Shown: one piece after another, positions 7,470-15,944 of the stretch
How positions within the stretch are numbered: position 1 is the first letter of the stretch
How the letters are laid out: each line of letters begins with the position of its first letter
Notes under the pieces: model-generated
What the model was told of the DNA's origin: nothing
The model's input: the letters and a program-made list of their open reading frames with translations, nothing else
The model's database searches: none
Source of the DNA: Candidatus Krumholzibacteriota bacterium
GTDB taxonomy: Bacteria > Krumholzibacteriota > Krumholzibacteriia > JACNKJ01
Assembly: GCA_016933175.1 (NCBI GenBank)
Contig: JAFGBK010000080.1
Span: 1-40,123, forward strand
DNA length: 40,123 bases
Direction: 5' to 3'
Position numbers and translations under genes: made by a program

Positions 7470-8176
7470 TTCTTCCCGCCGCAGCGCAGCGAAGCTCCCG
7501 GCGGACGGTCCGCCGCACGCGCGGCCAGGGCGGCCACGGCCGCTTCGAGTTCGCCGGCGCGATCCAGGGCCGCGCGATGGACCGTGGCCTCGATCCAGTG
7601 CCCGTCCCGGCGCTCCACGCGCAGGCGGTGCCCGTCGAATCCCAGCGACGCGATGTCACCAACGGGCACGCGCACGCGGCGCAGCAGGTTCATGCGCACC
7701 GTGACGCCGCCGGCGCCCACGCGCAGCGTCTGGCGGACCAGCGCACGGACCTTGAGCAGCGCGAGAACGAGGTAGGCGGCGCCCACGCCCATGAGCACGA
7801 CGGGCAGGGTGCGGGGAGCGGCGAGCATCTTGTCCACACCGTCGAGGATGTACACGGCACCGGTGAGGGCGAACAGGACGCGCTCGAGCTGGTCGCGGCG
7901 GCGCGGCGTCAGTCGCGCGTAGCGCGCCCCGGTGACGATGTTGAGCAGGGCGCTCAGCAGCATCAGCCCGACGAAGGTCCGCACGAAGGCGGCGGATCCG
8001 CCAGCCGCCGACAGGCGGTCCATGGCGCTGAGGACCAGGGGCAGGGCCACGAGGAAGAAGCTGAGCCGCACGATGGGCTGCAGCCGCGAGACCTCCACGT
8101 CCGCGACGCGGAGGCTGATTGCCGCGGCTCCCGGCGCAGGCGGTGCGGCAACGGCCGATTCGCGTCCCGTCTCCAT
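7466..8176 (-). CDS. Predicted integral membrane protein of unknown function
   Basis: 236 aa. Hydrophobic segments near residues 35-52, 65-80, 103-117 and 124-140 suggest about four membrane spans. A soluble C-terminal region of about 90 residues follows, with a beta-rich pattern (VGAGGVTVRMNLLRRVRVPVGDIASLGFDGHRLRV) resembling a PH-like or bacterial membrane-PH fold. The stop codon overlaps the flagellin stop (convergent genes), and the ATG has AGGA upstream. I do not recognise a named family. The inverted repeat GTCGCC-N9-GGCGAC at 8193-8213 lies just before it. Confidence 0.6.
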   Translation of the reverse strand: METGRESAVAAPPAPGAAAISLRVADVEVSRLQPIVRLSFFLVALPLVLSAMDRLSAAGGSAAFVRTFVGLMLLSALLNIVTGARYARLTPRRRDQLERVLFALTGAVYILDGVDKMLAAPRTLPVVLMGVGAAYLVLALLKVRALVRQTLRVGAGGVTVRMNLLRRVRVPVGDIASLGFDGHRLRVERRDGHWIEATVHRAALDRAGELEAAVAALAARAADRPPGASLRCGGKN

Positions 8177-8293
8177 GCCCGCATCCTAGCAGGTCGCCGG
8201 GTCGGTCGGCGACGTGAATGACGAACCGGGCCGGCTTGTAGTAGCATGCGTCGAACCCGGCGCAACCACGATACCCGATGCGAGGAGGCAACC

Positions 8294-8965
8294 ATGACGC
8301 CGTCCCGGCCCCTTTACCTGCACGAGGAGATCCTCCTCCTGGCCTTCCGGAACAAGAAGGGCACCCTGGCGGCCGAGGAGACGAAGTTCCAGCACGCGCT
8401 GGGCGGCGCCATCCTGGCCGAGCTGCTACTCCAGGGGCGAGCGGGCGTCGAGGAGGAGCGCCGGAAGAAGTTCGTCGCCCTGCGCAACCGCCGGCCCCTC
8501 GGCGAGCCGGTGCTGGACGAGGCCCTGACCAAGCTGCGCGACGCCAAGCGCCGCGCGTCGCTGAAGACCTGGGTGATGCGCTTCGCCGGCATGAAGCGGC
8601 TCCGGCACCGCGTGGCCCGGCAGCTCTGCCGCCGCGGCATCCTACGGGCCGACGAGGACAAGGTCCTCCTGATCTTCACGCGGAAGATCTACCCCGAGCT
8701 GGACCCGCGCCCCGAGCGCGCGCTGGTGGAGCGCCTGCGCGCGGCCATCTTCGCCGACACCGGCGACGTGGACGCGCGCACGGCCATCCTGGTCTCGCTG
8801 GCGGACAAGACCGGCCTGCTCAAGCTCGCCTTCGACAGGAAGGACCTCAAGGCACGCAAAGCGCGGATCGCAAGCCTCGCCGCTGGCGAGGCCGTCGGCC
8901 AGGCCGCCAAGGCGGCCACGGACGCGGCGCAGGCCGCGATCCTGGTGGCGGTCATCGCGCCCTAG
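8294..8965 (+). CDS. GPP34 family protein (bacterial GOLPH3/Vps74 homologue)
   Basis: 223 aa from ATG 8294, with GAGGAGG just upstream deciding the start over an in-frame ATG at 8246. The opening LYLHEEILLLAFRNKKGTL is the GPP34 signature. The body is all-helical, with positively charged stretches such as KLRDAKRRASLKTW. Eukaryotic GOLPH3 binds PI4P on Golgi membranes; the role of bacterial members is unknown. A possible promoter is ATGACG-N18-TAGCAT at 8218-8247. It is convergent with sodB. Confidence 0.82.
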   Translation: MTPSRPLYLHEEILLLAFRNKKGTLAAEETKFQHALGGAILAELLLQGRAGVEEERRKKFVALRNRRPLGEPVLDEALTKLRDAKRRASLKTWVMRFAGMKRLRHRVARQLCRRGILRADEDKVLLIFTRKIYPELDPRPERALVERLRAAIFADTGDVDARTAILVSLADKTGLLKLAFDRKDLKARKARIASLAAGEAVGQAAKAATDAAQAAILVAVIAP

Positions 8966-8968
8966 CGA

Positions 8969-8998
8969 CCGCCGGCGGCCGCTGGGGCGCCGGCGCCC
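8969..8998. terminator. GC palindromes between convergent genes
   Basis: CCGCCGGCGG (8969-8978) and GGGCGCCGGCGCCC (8985-8998) are perfect palindromes lying between the stops of the GPP34 gene and sodB. They could form a bidirectional transcription barrier, but no T-tract follows on either strand. Confidence 0.3.
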
Positions 8999-9001
8999 GG
9001 C

Positions 9002-9586
9002 CTAGCCCGCGAAACGCTTCGCCACGAAGTCCCAGTCGACGAGCTCGAAGAAGGCCGCGACGTACCTGGGCCGGGCGTTGCGGTAGTCGATGTAGTAGGC
9101 ATGCTCCCAAACGTCGCAGGTCAGCAGTGGCGTCGGCCCGTCCCGCAGGGGGTTGGCGGCGTTGCTCGTGTTGACGATGTCCAGCGTCCCGTCGGGCCTC
9201 TTGACGAGCCAGGTCCAGCCCGAGCCGAAGTTGCCAGCCGCCATCTCGCTGAACTTCTCCATGAAGGCCGCGAAGGAGTCGAAGGCATCGCCGATGGCCG
9301 CGGCTAGGCTGCCCCCGGGCTCGCCGCCGCCGCCGGGCGACAGGCAGTTCCAGTAGAAGCCGTGGTTCCAGACCTGGGCGCCGTTGTTGAAAAGGCCGCC
9401 CGGCGGCGCCTTGCGGATGATCTCCTCCAGCGCGGCCTCCGCGAACTCCGTGCCCCCGATCAGGTCGTTCAGCTTGTTCACGTAGGCCTGGTGGTGCTTG
9501 CCATGGTGGTACTCCAGGGTCTCGGCGGAGATATGCGGCGCCAGGGCGTCCTTGGCGTACGGCAGTGCCGGCAGGACGTGTTTCAT
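9002..9586 (-). CDS. sodB: Superoxide dismutase, Fe-type
   Basis: 194 aa. It dismutates superoxide to peroxide and oxygen. The metal ligands are visible: His27 in EYHHGKHH, His75 in VWNHGFYW, Asp158 and His162 in [21 protein letters not shown], with Gln71, is the Fe-SOD pattern, although cambialistic use is possible. The start is the ATG at 9586, which has GAGGG upstream and gives the typical N-terminus; a longer in-frame reading to 9658 adds nothing conserved. No signal peptide, so cytosolic. An extended -10 (TGGTAGTAT, 9632-9624 on the minus strand) is a possible promoter. Confidence 0.95.
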   Translation of the reverse strand: MKHVLPALPYAKDALAPHISAETLEYHHGKHHQAYVNKLNDLIGGTEFAEAALEEIIRKAPPGGLFNNGAQVWNHGFYWNCLSPGGGGEPGGSLAAAIGDAFDSFAAFMEKFSEMAAGNFGSGWTWLVKRPDGTLDIVNTSNAANPLRDGPTPLLTCDVWEHAYYIDYRNARPRYVAAFFELVDWDFVAKRFAG

Positions 9587-9752
9587 GCGCTTGCCCTCGC
9601 TTTCGTGTCGATGATCGCAGGCGATACTACCAGTACCGAGGCCTCCCGCGACGATCAAAGAGTCGGGAGCGGAACCTTGGCGAGTCGGCTGGCTGTGCAG
9701 CGATTGTCAACAGGGGCGGCCACCCTGCCTGGAAGCCGCGCAGCCGGCCGGC

Positions 9753-10397
9753 TCAGACGCCGTGGAGGGTGACCCGGAAGACGCAGTCGCTGCCGCCCGT
9801 CTTGAGGGACTCCAGCAGCTCGACCTCCACGGGCCCGCCCGTCCGGCGCCGGAAGAGCTCGGCGACGTAGCCCGTGGAGCACTGGCAGAAGGTGGGCGAG
9901 AGGCCCGGCGGACCCGACTCGACGAGCGGGCACATGCAGTAGCCGTCCCGCATGGTCAGCCCCCAGGGATTCTGGTGGTCCCGCCCCCAGCTGAACGTGA
10001 AGCTCACCGCGTCGCCGTCGCGCTCCAGCGCGTAGCCGCCCTCCTCCAGGGCGCGCAGGTAGCGCGCCGCCTCCTCGGCCGAGGGCCGCCGGTCGCCGGC
10101 GACGCCGAAGGCCCGGTCGTAGCAGGAGCGACCGCAGGCCCGCAGCAACTGCCCGCGGGCTTCCGGATCGAGCGCCGCGTCCATGTGATCCATCAGGCTC
10201 TTGATCCAGTCCGCGGCCTTGTCGGCCTTCACCGCGCCCGGCGTCTCCGCGCCGCGGACCAGCCGCCGCTCCAGGTCCTCGATCCAGTCCGCGTCCCCTG
10301 CCGGCTCGCCGGCGCGACCCGGCAGGGTGCGCGCCCACGCGGCGACGCAGCAGAGGCCGCTCGCCCCCAGCGCCTTCAGGAACTGCTTGCGATCCAT
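9753..10397 (-). CDS. Secreted cysteine-rich protein, unknown function
   Basis: 214 aa with a Tat-like or twin-basic leader (MDRKQFLKALGASGLCC). Cysteines then follow in CGRSCYD, YCMCPL, FCQCSTGY and SDCVF. The C-terminal part (CSTGYVAELFRRRTGGPVEVELLESLKTGG) resembles the V4R or L-2-amino-thiazoline-carboxylate-hydrolase-like families (DUF6144 type); this is a weak family recall. AGGAGG precedes the ATG. It is 61 nt downstream of the next gene and probably cotranscribed. The clustered Cys residues suggest metal binding or disulfides after export. Confidence 0.65.
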   Translation of the reverse strand: MDRKQFLKALGASGLCCVAAWARTLPGRAGEPAGDADWIEDLERRLVRGAETPGAVKADKAADWIKSLMDHMDAALDPEARGQLLRACGRSCYDRAFGVAGDRRPSAEEAARYLRALEEGGYALERDGDAVSFTFSWGRDHQNPWGLTMRDGYCMCPLVESGPPGLSPTFCQCSTGYVAELFRRRTGGPVEVELLESLKTGGSDCVFRVTLHGV

Positions 10398-10458
10398 GTT
10401 CGCCTCCTCCTGTTGCCGGGCGGCGAGCCACCCGCGCCCGTCCCGCCCGCGTTCGCTC

Positions 10459-11496
10459 CTAGCGGATCCGCTCGGCTCGGATCGCCTGCGCCCCGCCCCG
10501 GATCTCCAGGTGGGTGATCCCGCCGGCCGCGTCCTTGACGAAATGAAAGTCCCAGCCGAGGAAGCGGACGAAGTAGTCGGTCTCCGACTCCGGCTTGATC
10601 TCCATCTCCTGGCCCCAGCCCGTCCTCTCGACCATCAGGTGCTCCCCCCACCGCCGGACGGTGTAGGTCACGTCGGCGTGGTCCGGGTGCTGGTAGACGC
10701 CCGCGCAGGCGTCCATGGCCTCGGCGCCGACGGCCACCTCCCGGCGGCTGCGGTAGAGCGGCGCGTCGGCGAAGGGCAGCGCGCCTTCCGGCCGCAGGAA
10801 CTGCGACGCGTCCACCGCCTCGCCGTGCCGCGTCTCGGTGAACTCCAGCGTCATCGCCAGATGGCGCTCCTCGTCGCTCTCCCCCAGGCGGACGCGGAAG
10901 GGCCGCATCACCCCGTCCACCTCGCGGTAGTCCTCGAGGAGCATCCCGCCGGCGCGCAGGAGGAGCCCCGTCTCGCGGTCGAAGGCCAGCTCGGTCCGGG
11001 CGCCCCCGGCGGACGCGGCATGGACCGTGTATGCCTCCCGGTCGCCGACCGTCTCGGTGCCCGCCACCGCCAGCTCCGGGAAGAGCGCGCCGAGCCGCAG
11101 GGGCGCCTGGACGTCCAGCAGGAGCTGGAGATCCAGCCGCTGCTGCTCGCTCATGGCCTCGACGCCCTCCGTGTCCTGGATCCAGGCGTCGGCCCCGTCG
11201 AAGCCGTAGCGGACCTGGTCGCCGAAGGCGAAGACCTGTCGGTAGAGCCACTTCCCAGCAGCGGCAGCGGTCTCCAGGGGAACCTTGCCGGTCCGCCCCC
11301 TGAGAAGCGTGCCCCGTCGGGTCTCGGAATCGATCCCCGCCAGGGCCGGTCCGCCGCAGGCCCGGACGTAGGCCTCGACGATCGCGGCCGCGGCGGGCGG
11401 TGCCGCCGGCGCCGGCGACGGCCGCCGCGGGGGCACCGCGCCGGTCATCGCCATGGCTACCAGCAGACACCCGCAACAAAGCAGGATCCTGCACAT
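10459..11496 (-). CDS. Secreted protein, outer-membrane-lipoprotein-sorting-like
   Basis: 345 aa. A short hydrophobic signal peptide (MCRILLCCGCLLVAMAMTGA) is followed by a Pro/Ala-rich linker. Then comes a segment starting IVEAYVRACGGPALAGIDSETRRGTL, the usual opening of LolA/LolB-like or OM-lipoprotein-sorting-like proteins with a half-barrel fold. The last third may be a separate domain. GAGGAG precedes the ATG, and a promoter lies at 11616-11645. The function is unknown; a periplasmic lipid- or ligand-binding role is only inferred from the fold. Confidence 0.6.
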   Translation of the reverse strand: MCRILLCCGCLLVAMAMTGAVPPRRPSPAPAAPPAAAAIVEAYVRACGGPALAGIDSETRRGTLLRGRTGKVPLETAAAAGKWLYRQVFAFGDQVRYGFDGADAWIQDTEGVEAMSEQQRLDLQLLLDVQAPLRLGALFPELAVAGTETVGDREAYTVHAASAGGARTELAFDRETGLLLRAGGMLLEDYREVDGVMRPFRVRLGESDEERHLAMTLEFTETRHGEAVDASQFLRPEGALPFADAPLYRSRREVAVGAEAMDACAGVYQHPDHADVTYTVRRWGEHLMVERTGWGQEMEIKPESETDYFVRFLGWDFHFVKDAAGGITHLEIRGGAQAIRAERIR

Positions 11497-11615
11497 GGCA
11501 CTCCTCGTTGGTCGGAATGAACACGCTCCGCGAGCGGAGAGACGAAGCGTCTGTCGGGGAGCGGACGAGATGGTCGGCGCACTGGCGGCGCCCGCCCGTC
11601 ATCCTCGCTGGGTGG

Positions 11616-11645
11616 ATCATAATGCCGCGCGCGCCCGCCCGTCAA
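11616..11645 (-). promoter_or_regulatory. Predicted sigma70-type promoter
   Basis: On the minus strand, TTGACG (11645-11640) and TATGAT (11621-11616) have an 18-nt spacer. It would drive the secreted-protein pair at 11496-9753 with a leader of about 110 nt, and lies just beyond the stop of the upstream permease gene. Confidence 0.55.
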
Positions 11646-11660
11646 CAGCCGCGCGGCGGC

Positions 11661-12959
11661 TCAGGACCAGACGAACCAGACGAAGGCGGCGCCGGCCACG
11701 GTCGCGGCCAGGGTGAAGGGCAGGCCGATCCTCATGAAGCCCCAGAAGCCAGGGACGCGGCCGTTCTTGCGCAGGATGCCCATGGCCGTGATGTTGGCGC
11801 TGGCCCCCACCGGCGTGATGTTCCCGCCCAGGCAGGCGCCCATCAGCAGGCCGAAGATCAGCAGGTGCGGCGCCAGGCCCATCCGCTCGGCCAGGGCGAT
11901 GGTCACCGGGATCATCGCCGTGATGTAGGGCACGTTGTCGATGACCGCCGACAGGGCCACGCTCACGCCCACGATGCCGACGAAGGCCACCAGGGGGCTC
12001 GATCCCACGCCGCGCGCCAGCCAGCCGGCCAGCACGTCCAGGGCGCCCGAGCGCTCGAGGATGCCCACCATCACGAAGACGCCCATGAGGAAGAAGGTCG
12101 TATCCCAGTCGTAGCGGCGCAGGACCGCGCGCGCCTCGCCGTGGTTGCGGCGGGCGTGCAGGGCCAGGCCCAGCATGCCGGCGGCCATGCTGATCACCCC
12201 CGCCGCGTAGCCGAAGCCGGGATCGACGAGGCTGGACAGGGCCAGGGCCACGACCATGGCCACCAGCAGCCAGGTCGGCATCCAGCTTCGCACGGGCACA
12301 TCCTCCAGCCGCGCCGGCTTCTGCCGATAGCGCCGGTAGTAGAGCCACAGCACGCCGTAGCTGGCCACGGCGCCGACCTGCACGGCGAAGAAGATGCTGG
12401 GCCGCCCGTCCATCCAGAAGAAGTCGTTGAAGGTCATGTGGCCGGGGAACTCGGCGGCCAGGATCATGCTGGGCGGATCGCCGATCAGGGTCGCCGTGCC
12501 CTGCAGGTTGCTGCTGATGGCGATGCCCACCATGAAGGGCGTCGGGTCCACCTTGAGCCGATCGCTGATGACCAGGGCGATGGGCGCGACGATGAGCACC
12601 GTCGCCACGTTCTCCACGAAGGTGGACAGGAAGCTCGTCATCACGGCGATGGCGAACAGGGCCAGGCCCACCGAGCGGCTGCGGTTGACGAAGCGGTGGG
12701 CCAGCAGCTCGGGCACGCGGCTGAGGATGAACAGCTCCGCCACCAGCAGGGTGCCGGCGAAGATCCCCATGACGTTCCAGTTGACGGAGCCCGGCAACGC
12801 GGGCAGGGGCGCCAGCGTGCGACTGAAGAGCAGGGCAGCGGCGATGCCGCCCCAGAGCACCTTCGTCTTGTGCCGCTTGAACAGGACGATGCCCGTGTAG
12901 GTCAGCACGAAGAGCCCCGCCGCGGCGGCGGGACCGAGGGAATCGAGCAGCGGGATCAC
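11661..12959 (-). CDS. ArsB/NhaD/SLC13-superfamily ion permease
   Basis: 432 aa with about 11-12 hydrophobic helices. The two pseudo-symmetric signatures of the ion transporter superfamily are present: ENVATVLIVAP plus GTATLIGDPPSMI in the first half, and DNVPYITAMIPV plus GGNITPVGASANI in the second. Members move arsenite, Na+/H+ or carboxylates; the substrate cannot be told here. The GTG start at 12959 overlaps the pyrE stop (GTGA), so it is translationally coupled to pyrE. That coupling makes an organic acid substrate conceivable, but this is speculation. Confidence 0.85.
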   Translation of the reverse strand: MIPLLDSLGPAAAAGLFVLTYTGIVLFKRHKTKVLWGGIAAALLFSRTLAPLPALPGSVNWNVMGIFAGTLLVAELFILSRVPELLAHRFVNRSRSVGLALFAIAVMTSFLSTFVENVATVLIVAPIALVISDRLKVDPTPFMVGIAISSNLQGTATLIGDPPSMILAAEFPGHMTFNDFFWMDGRPSIFFAVQVGAVASYGVLWLYYRRYRQKPARLEDVPVRSWMPTWLLVAMVVALALSSLVDPGFGYAAGVISMAAGMLGLALHARRNHGEARAVLRRYDWDTTFFLMGVFVMVGILERSGALDVLAGWLARGVGSSPLVAFVGIVGVSVALSAVIDNVPYITAMIPVTIALAERMGLAPHLLIFGLLMGACLGGNITPVGASANITAMGILRKNGRVPGFWGFMRIGLPFTLAATVAGAAFVWFVWS

Positions 12960-13546
12960 CGGCCGCCCTTCCCCGTCAGGTGGCCGCTGCCCGGTTTCTC
13001 GGCGGGGAGCCCCTTCGCGCAGAGGGGGCACTCGGCGGGATCCCAGGTCCGGACCTTCAGCGTGACGAGGCTGTGGAAGGGAGCGCCGAAGTCGGGCGGG
13101 GCGTCGCCGGCGCGGTCCACGATGGCCGCGGCGGCCACCAGCTCGGCGCCGGCGGCGCGCACCAGCCCGGCGACCTCCAGCAGGCTGCCGCCCGTGGTGA
13201 CCACGTCCTCCACGATGGCCACGCGGGCGCCGGCGGGAATCGAGAAGCCGCGGCGCAGCGCCATGCGGCCCTCCACGCGCTCCGTGAAGAGGAAGGGCAG
13301 CTCGCGGGCGCGGGCCACCTCGTGGCCGATGATGATGCCGCCCACGGCGGGGCTGACCACCAGGTCCAGATCCGCGGGCAGCTTCGCCGCCAGCAGAGCG
13401 CCGGCGGCGGCCGCGTAGGGTGTGTGGGCCAGCAGGAGGGCGCACTGGATGTAGCGGTCGCTGTGGCGGCCGCTGGCCAGGACGAAGTGGCCGTCGAGGA
13501 TGGCGCCCGTGGCGCGCAGCATGTCCGTCAGGCTATCGGCGCTCAT
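12956..13546 (-). CDS. pyrE: Orotate phosphoribosyltransferase
   Basis: 196 aa. It forms OMP from orotate and PRPP in pyrimidine synthesis. The PRPP-binding motif VEDVVTTGGS spans residues 112-121. TERVEGRMALRRGF around 88-101 matches the flexible catalytic loop, and VSPAVGGIIIGHEVA at 64-78 is typical. The C-terminal CPLCAKGLPAEKPGS tail belongs to a known subgroup of PyrE. The ATG at 13546 gives the family N-terminus; in-frame codons upstream are Arg/Ala-rich and non-conserved. The upstream TPR gene ends 37 nt before, so cotranscription is likely. Confidence 0.92.
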   Translation of the reverse strand: MSADSLTDMLRATGAILDGHFVLASGRHSDRYIQCALLLAHTPYAAAAGALLAAKLPADLDLVVSPAVGGIIIGHEVARARELPFLFTERVEGRMALRRGFSIPAGARVAIVEDVVTTGGSLLEVAGLVRAAGAELVAAAAIVDRAGDAPPDFGAPFHSLVTLKVRTWDPAECPLCAKGLPAEKPGSGHLTGKGGR

Positions 13547-13583
13547 GGCCCGGTCCTGGGTCGGGAGGTGGGTTGGCGCCGGG

Positions 13584-14147
13584 CTACGGGCCTTCGGGCG
13601 GAGCCGGGAAGCCCGGGAGGGCGTTGCCGCCCCCGCCGCCCTCATCCCCGCCGCCGCCCATGGCGACGGCCAGGACGCCCACCAGCACGAGGGCCCCGGC
13701 CCCGGCCATGACGATCTTGTTCTTGTACCAGGGCGCGGCCGCGGACTCCTTCTCGACGCAGCCCTCGAGGGCGCGGTTGAAGGAGGCGATCTCGTTGCCG
13801 GGGAAGAAGACCTCGTCGGGGCGCCAGGCGGGATCGAGCTTGATCACCTCGCACCAGGCGTCCAGTGCCTCGGAGTCGCGGCCCAGGCCGACCAGGCAGC
13901 GCGCCTTGAGGATCTTGGCGTCGCGGAGGGTGTCGCCGATGAGATCGCCGCGGGCGATCATGCCGTCCAGGATGGTCAGGGCCACGCCGTACTCGGCGAA
14001 GTCGTAGTGCTCCTGGGCCCGGTCGAGGTCCGGCCGGGCGCTGGCCAGCGCCGGCGGCGGGCCGGGGCAGAAGACGACGGCGAAGGCCGCCACAAGCAGG
14101 GCTCCCAGGGGGCGCATGACGGCATCGTGACGGGTCAGGCGACGCAT
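13584..14147 (-). CDS. TPR-like protein with signal peptide and C-terminal anchor
   Basis: 187 aa. It has an N-terminal hydrophobic signal region (PLGALLVAAFAVVF), then helical repeats of TPR type (about 35-125; HYDFAEYGVALTILDGMI, AKILKARCLVGLGRDSEALDAW). A single hydrophobic span (KIVMAGAGALVLVGVLAVAMGGG) and a Gly/Pro-rich tail follow. GAGGAG precedes the ATG at 14147; a second in-frame ATG ten codons later could also serve. It is probably periplasmic and membrane-held. Function unknown. Confidence 0.65.
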   Translation of the reverse strand: MRRLTRHDAVMRPLGALLVAAFAVVFCPGPPPALASARPDLDRAQEHYDFAEYGVALTILDGMIARGDLIGDTLRDAKILKARCLVGLGRDSEALDAWCEVIKLDPAWRPDEVFFPGNEIASFNRALEGCVEKESAAAPWYKNKIVMAGAGALVLVGVLAVAMGGGGDEGGGGGNALPGFPAPPEGP

Positions 14148-14236
14148 CACTGGCTCCTCTCTGCGTAGGGTCTTCCGGCTGCCAGGATGGGCCAACGGGC
14201 CGGGCATCACAAGGATAAAATGCACTCCCGGCCGGC

Positions 14237-14986
14237 TCAGCGCTCGGCGACGATGACGAGGCGGCGGGCCGCCGCCTCGTCGTAGGGGTGGCCCTCCCAG
14301 CCGTCCTGGCAGGCGACGCCCGCGAAGCCCGCCTCGCCGAGCAGGCGCTCGTAGTCGGCCCGCAGCAGCAGCCGGTAGCGAAAAGTGGCCAGGTGGGCCT
14401 CCCGCACCGTGTCCGTGTGGACCAGGTCCAGGACGCGGACCTCCCATTCCGTCCGCCCGTAATCGATGAGCATGACGCGCGAGAAGTCCCGCGCGTTGAC
14501 GGCCGGCACCACGCGCAGGTCCTCGGCGACCTGGCGCTCCGTCAGGCCCTGGCTGAGGACCAGGACGCCGCCGGGCCTCAGCACCGCCCGCATGGCGCCG
14601 AGCGCGCGCCGGATCTCGTCCTCCTCGAGCAGGTGGGGCAGGGAGGTGTCCAGGCAGAGGACGGCGTCGAAGGGCCGGTCGAAGCGGGCGGGCAGCTCGC
14701 GGAAGTCCGCGCGGACCAAGGGGATGTCCAGGCCGAGGCCGGCCAGGCGGCGGCGGGCCACCGCCAGCATGGCCTCCGACAGGTCCGATCCCGTCGGCCG
14801 CAGGCCCAGATCATGGAGGCGGACCAGGTCCGCGCCCGTGCCGCAGGCGCAGTCGAGGACCATCTCGAGGCCGCGCTCGGCGGCGAGGCGGCCCAGGAAG
14901 CCGCGGCGGGCGGCGTCCTCGCCGGGGCTCTGCTCGGCGAAGCGGTCGTAGCGCTCGGCGAATCCGGCGTAGGGATCGCCGGTCAT
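14237..14986 (-). CDS. Class I SAM-dependent methyltransferase
   Basis: 249 aa. Motif I VLDCACGTG (43-51) binds the SAM methionine portion, SDLSEAML is motif II, and FDAVLCLDTSLPHLLEEDE is motif IV. The conserved YDRFAE opening and late motif LRPGGVLVLSQG complete the fold. The substrate is unknown; small-molecule methyltransferases of this form are common. The ATG overlaps the thyX stop by 4 nt (ATGA), so it is the third gene of the BtrH-like/thyX operon. Confidence 0.85.
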   Translation of the reverse strand: MTGDPYAGFAERYDRFAEQSPGEDAARRGFLGRLAAERGLEMVLDCACGTGADLVRLHDLGLRPTGSDLSEAMLAVARRRLAGLGLDIPLVRADFRELPARFDRPFDAVLCLDTSLPHLLEEDEIRRALGAMRAVLRPGGVLVLSQGLTERQVAEDLRVVPAVNARDFSRVMLIDYGRTEWEVRVLDLVHTDTVREAHLATFRYRLLLRADYERLLGEAGFAGVACQDGWEGHPYDEAAARRLVIVAER

Positions 14987-15942
14987 CGGGCGGGGCCCTC
15001 GGCGGCCCCGCGCGCCTCCCGCCGCCAGGGGGCAGGCAGGCCCATGGCCGCGAGCTTGGCCTCCAGCTCGCGCAGCTCGCCGCCGGGGAGAAGGCGTCCG
15101 TCCTGTTCGCGCAGCAGGCCCGCCTCGCGGGCGCGGGCCAGGGCGCCGGCCATGTCGCCGCGGCCGATGAGCCCCACCAGCTCCGCCTCCAGGCGGCTGA
15201 GCGTCGTGGCGCCGAGACGGAAGTCCAGGAAGGCCTCCCAGGTCAGGGGCACCCAGCGGGCAACGACCCGCTCGCCGATGACGGTGGCGTAGCGGCGGAT
15301 CTCCTCCTGGGCGTGGACGTCCAGGCGCAGGGCGAGGAAGTGCAGGAGATTGTGCAGGTCGATCTTCCAGTAGGCCTCGGTGTAGGTGGACAGGGGCAGG
15401 TCCTTGCGGGCCTGCTCGCGGGCCACGCCGGCCGCGAGGCGCTCCTCGTAGACGCGGCGGGCCTCGGCCTGGAGGCGCCGCTCCGCCTCGCTCAGGCCCT
15501 CGCCCACGCCGGCATCCAGGCGGCCCTCGCTGCCCTGGCGGTTGTCCGCGGCCTGCCGCCGCCAGGCGTCGGGGGCCGTGGCCGCGGCCTCGTCGATGGC
15601 GATGGAGTAGCGCGTCGAGTACTCGTTGACGCTGGCCGTGCGGTGGCGGATCCATTGCCGCCAGCAGTCCATGGGCAGGCGCAGGTGCAGCTTGAGCTCG
15701 CACATCTCGAAGGGGCTCGTGTGGCGGTGGCGCATGAGGTGGCGGATGAGTCCGCGGTCCTCGCGGACGCTCTTCGTGCCCGCCCCGTAGCTGACCCGCG
15801 CGGCCTGGACGATGGCCTGGTCGTCGCCCATGTAGTCGACCACCCGCACGAAGCCCTGGTCCAGGACCGGGAGGGCCTCGCCCAGGATGGCGTCCAGCGC
15901 GGGGACGCGGGGCCGCTCGAGGCGCTCGGTGGGTTCGGCCAT
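14983..15942 (-). CDS. thyX: Flavin-dependent thymidylate synthase
   Basis: 319 aa. It makes dTMP from dUMP using FAD, NADPH and methylene-THF. The ThyX signature RHRxxSxNExSxRY is present at residues 99-112. RHRHTSPFEM at 71-80 binds FAD. It is longer than the usual 220-260 aa: the C-terminal 60 or so residues (ALARAREAGLLREQDGRLLPGGELRELEAKL) form an extra helical extension. A conserved helical insert lies at about 115-165. The ATG at 15942 is 2 nt after the upstream stop. No thyA is seen. Confidence 0.95.
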   Translation of the reverse strand: MAEPTERLERPRVPALDAILGEALPVLDQGFVRVVDYMGDDQAIVQAARVSYGAGTKSVREDRGLIRHLMRHRHTSPFEMCELKLHLRLPMDCWRQWIRHRTASVNEYSTRYSIAIDEAAATAPDAWRRQAADNRQGSEGRLDAGVGEGLSEAERRLQAEARRVYEERLAAGVAREQARKDLPLSTYTEAYWKIDLHNLLHFLALRLDVHAQEEIRRYATVIGERVVARWVPLTWEAFLDFRLGATTLSRLEAELVGLIGRGDMAGALARAREAGLLREQDGRLLPGGELRELEAKLAAMGLPAPWRREARGAAEGPAR

Positions 15943-15944
15943 GG

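Noticed and set aside
11400-13418. A 672-codon His/Gln-rich open frame on the plus strand
   Set aside because: Antisense to the permease and pyrE, which have intact signatures; composition is that of a GC shadow.
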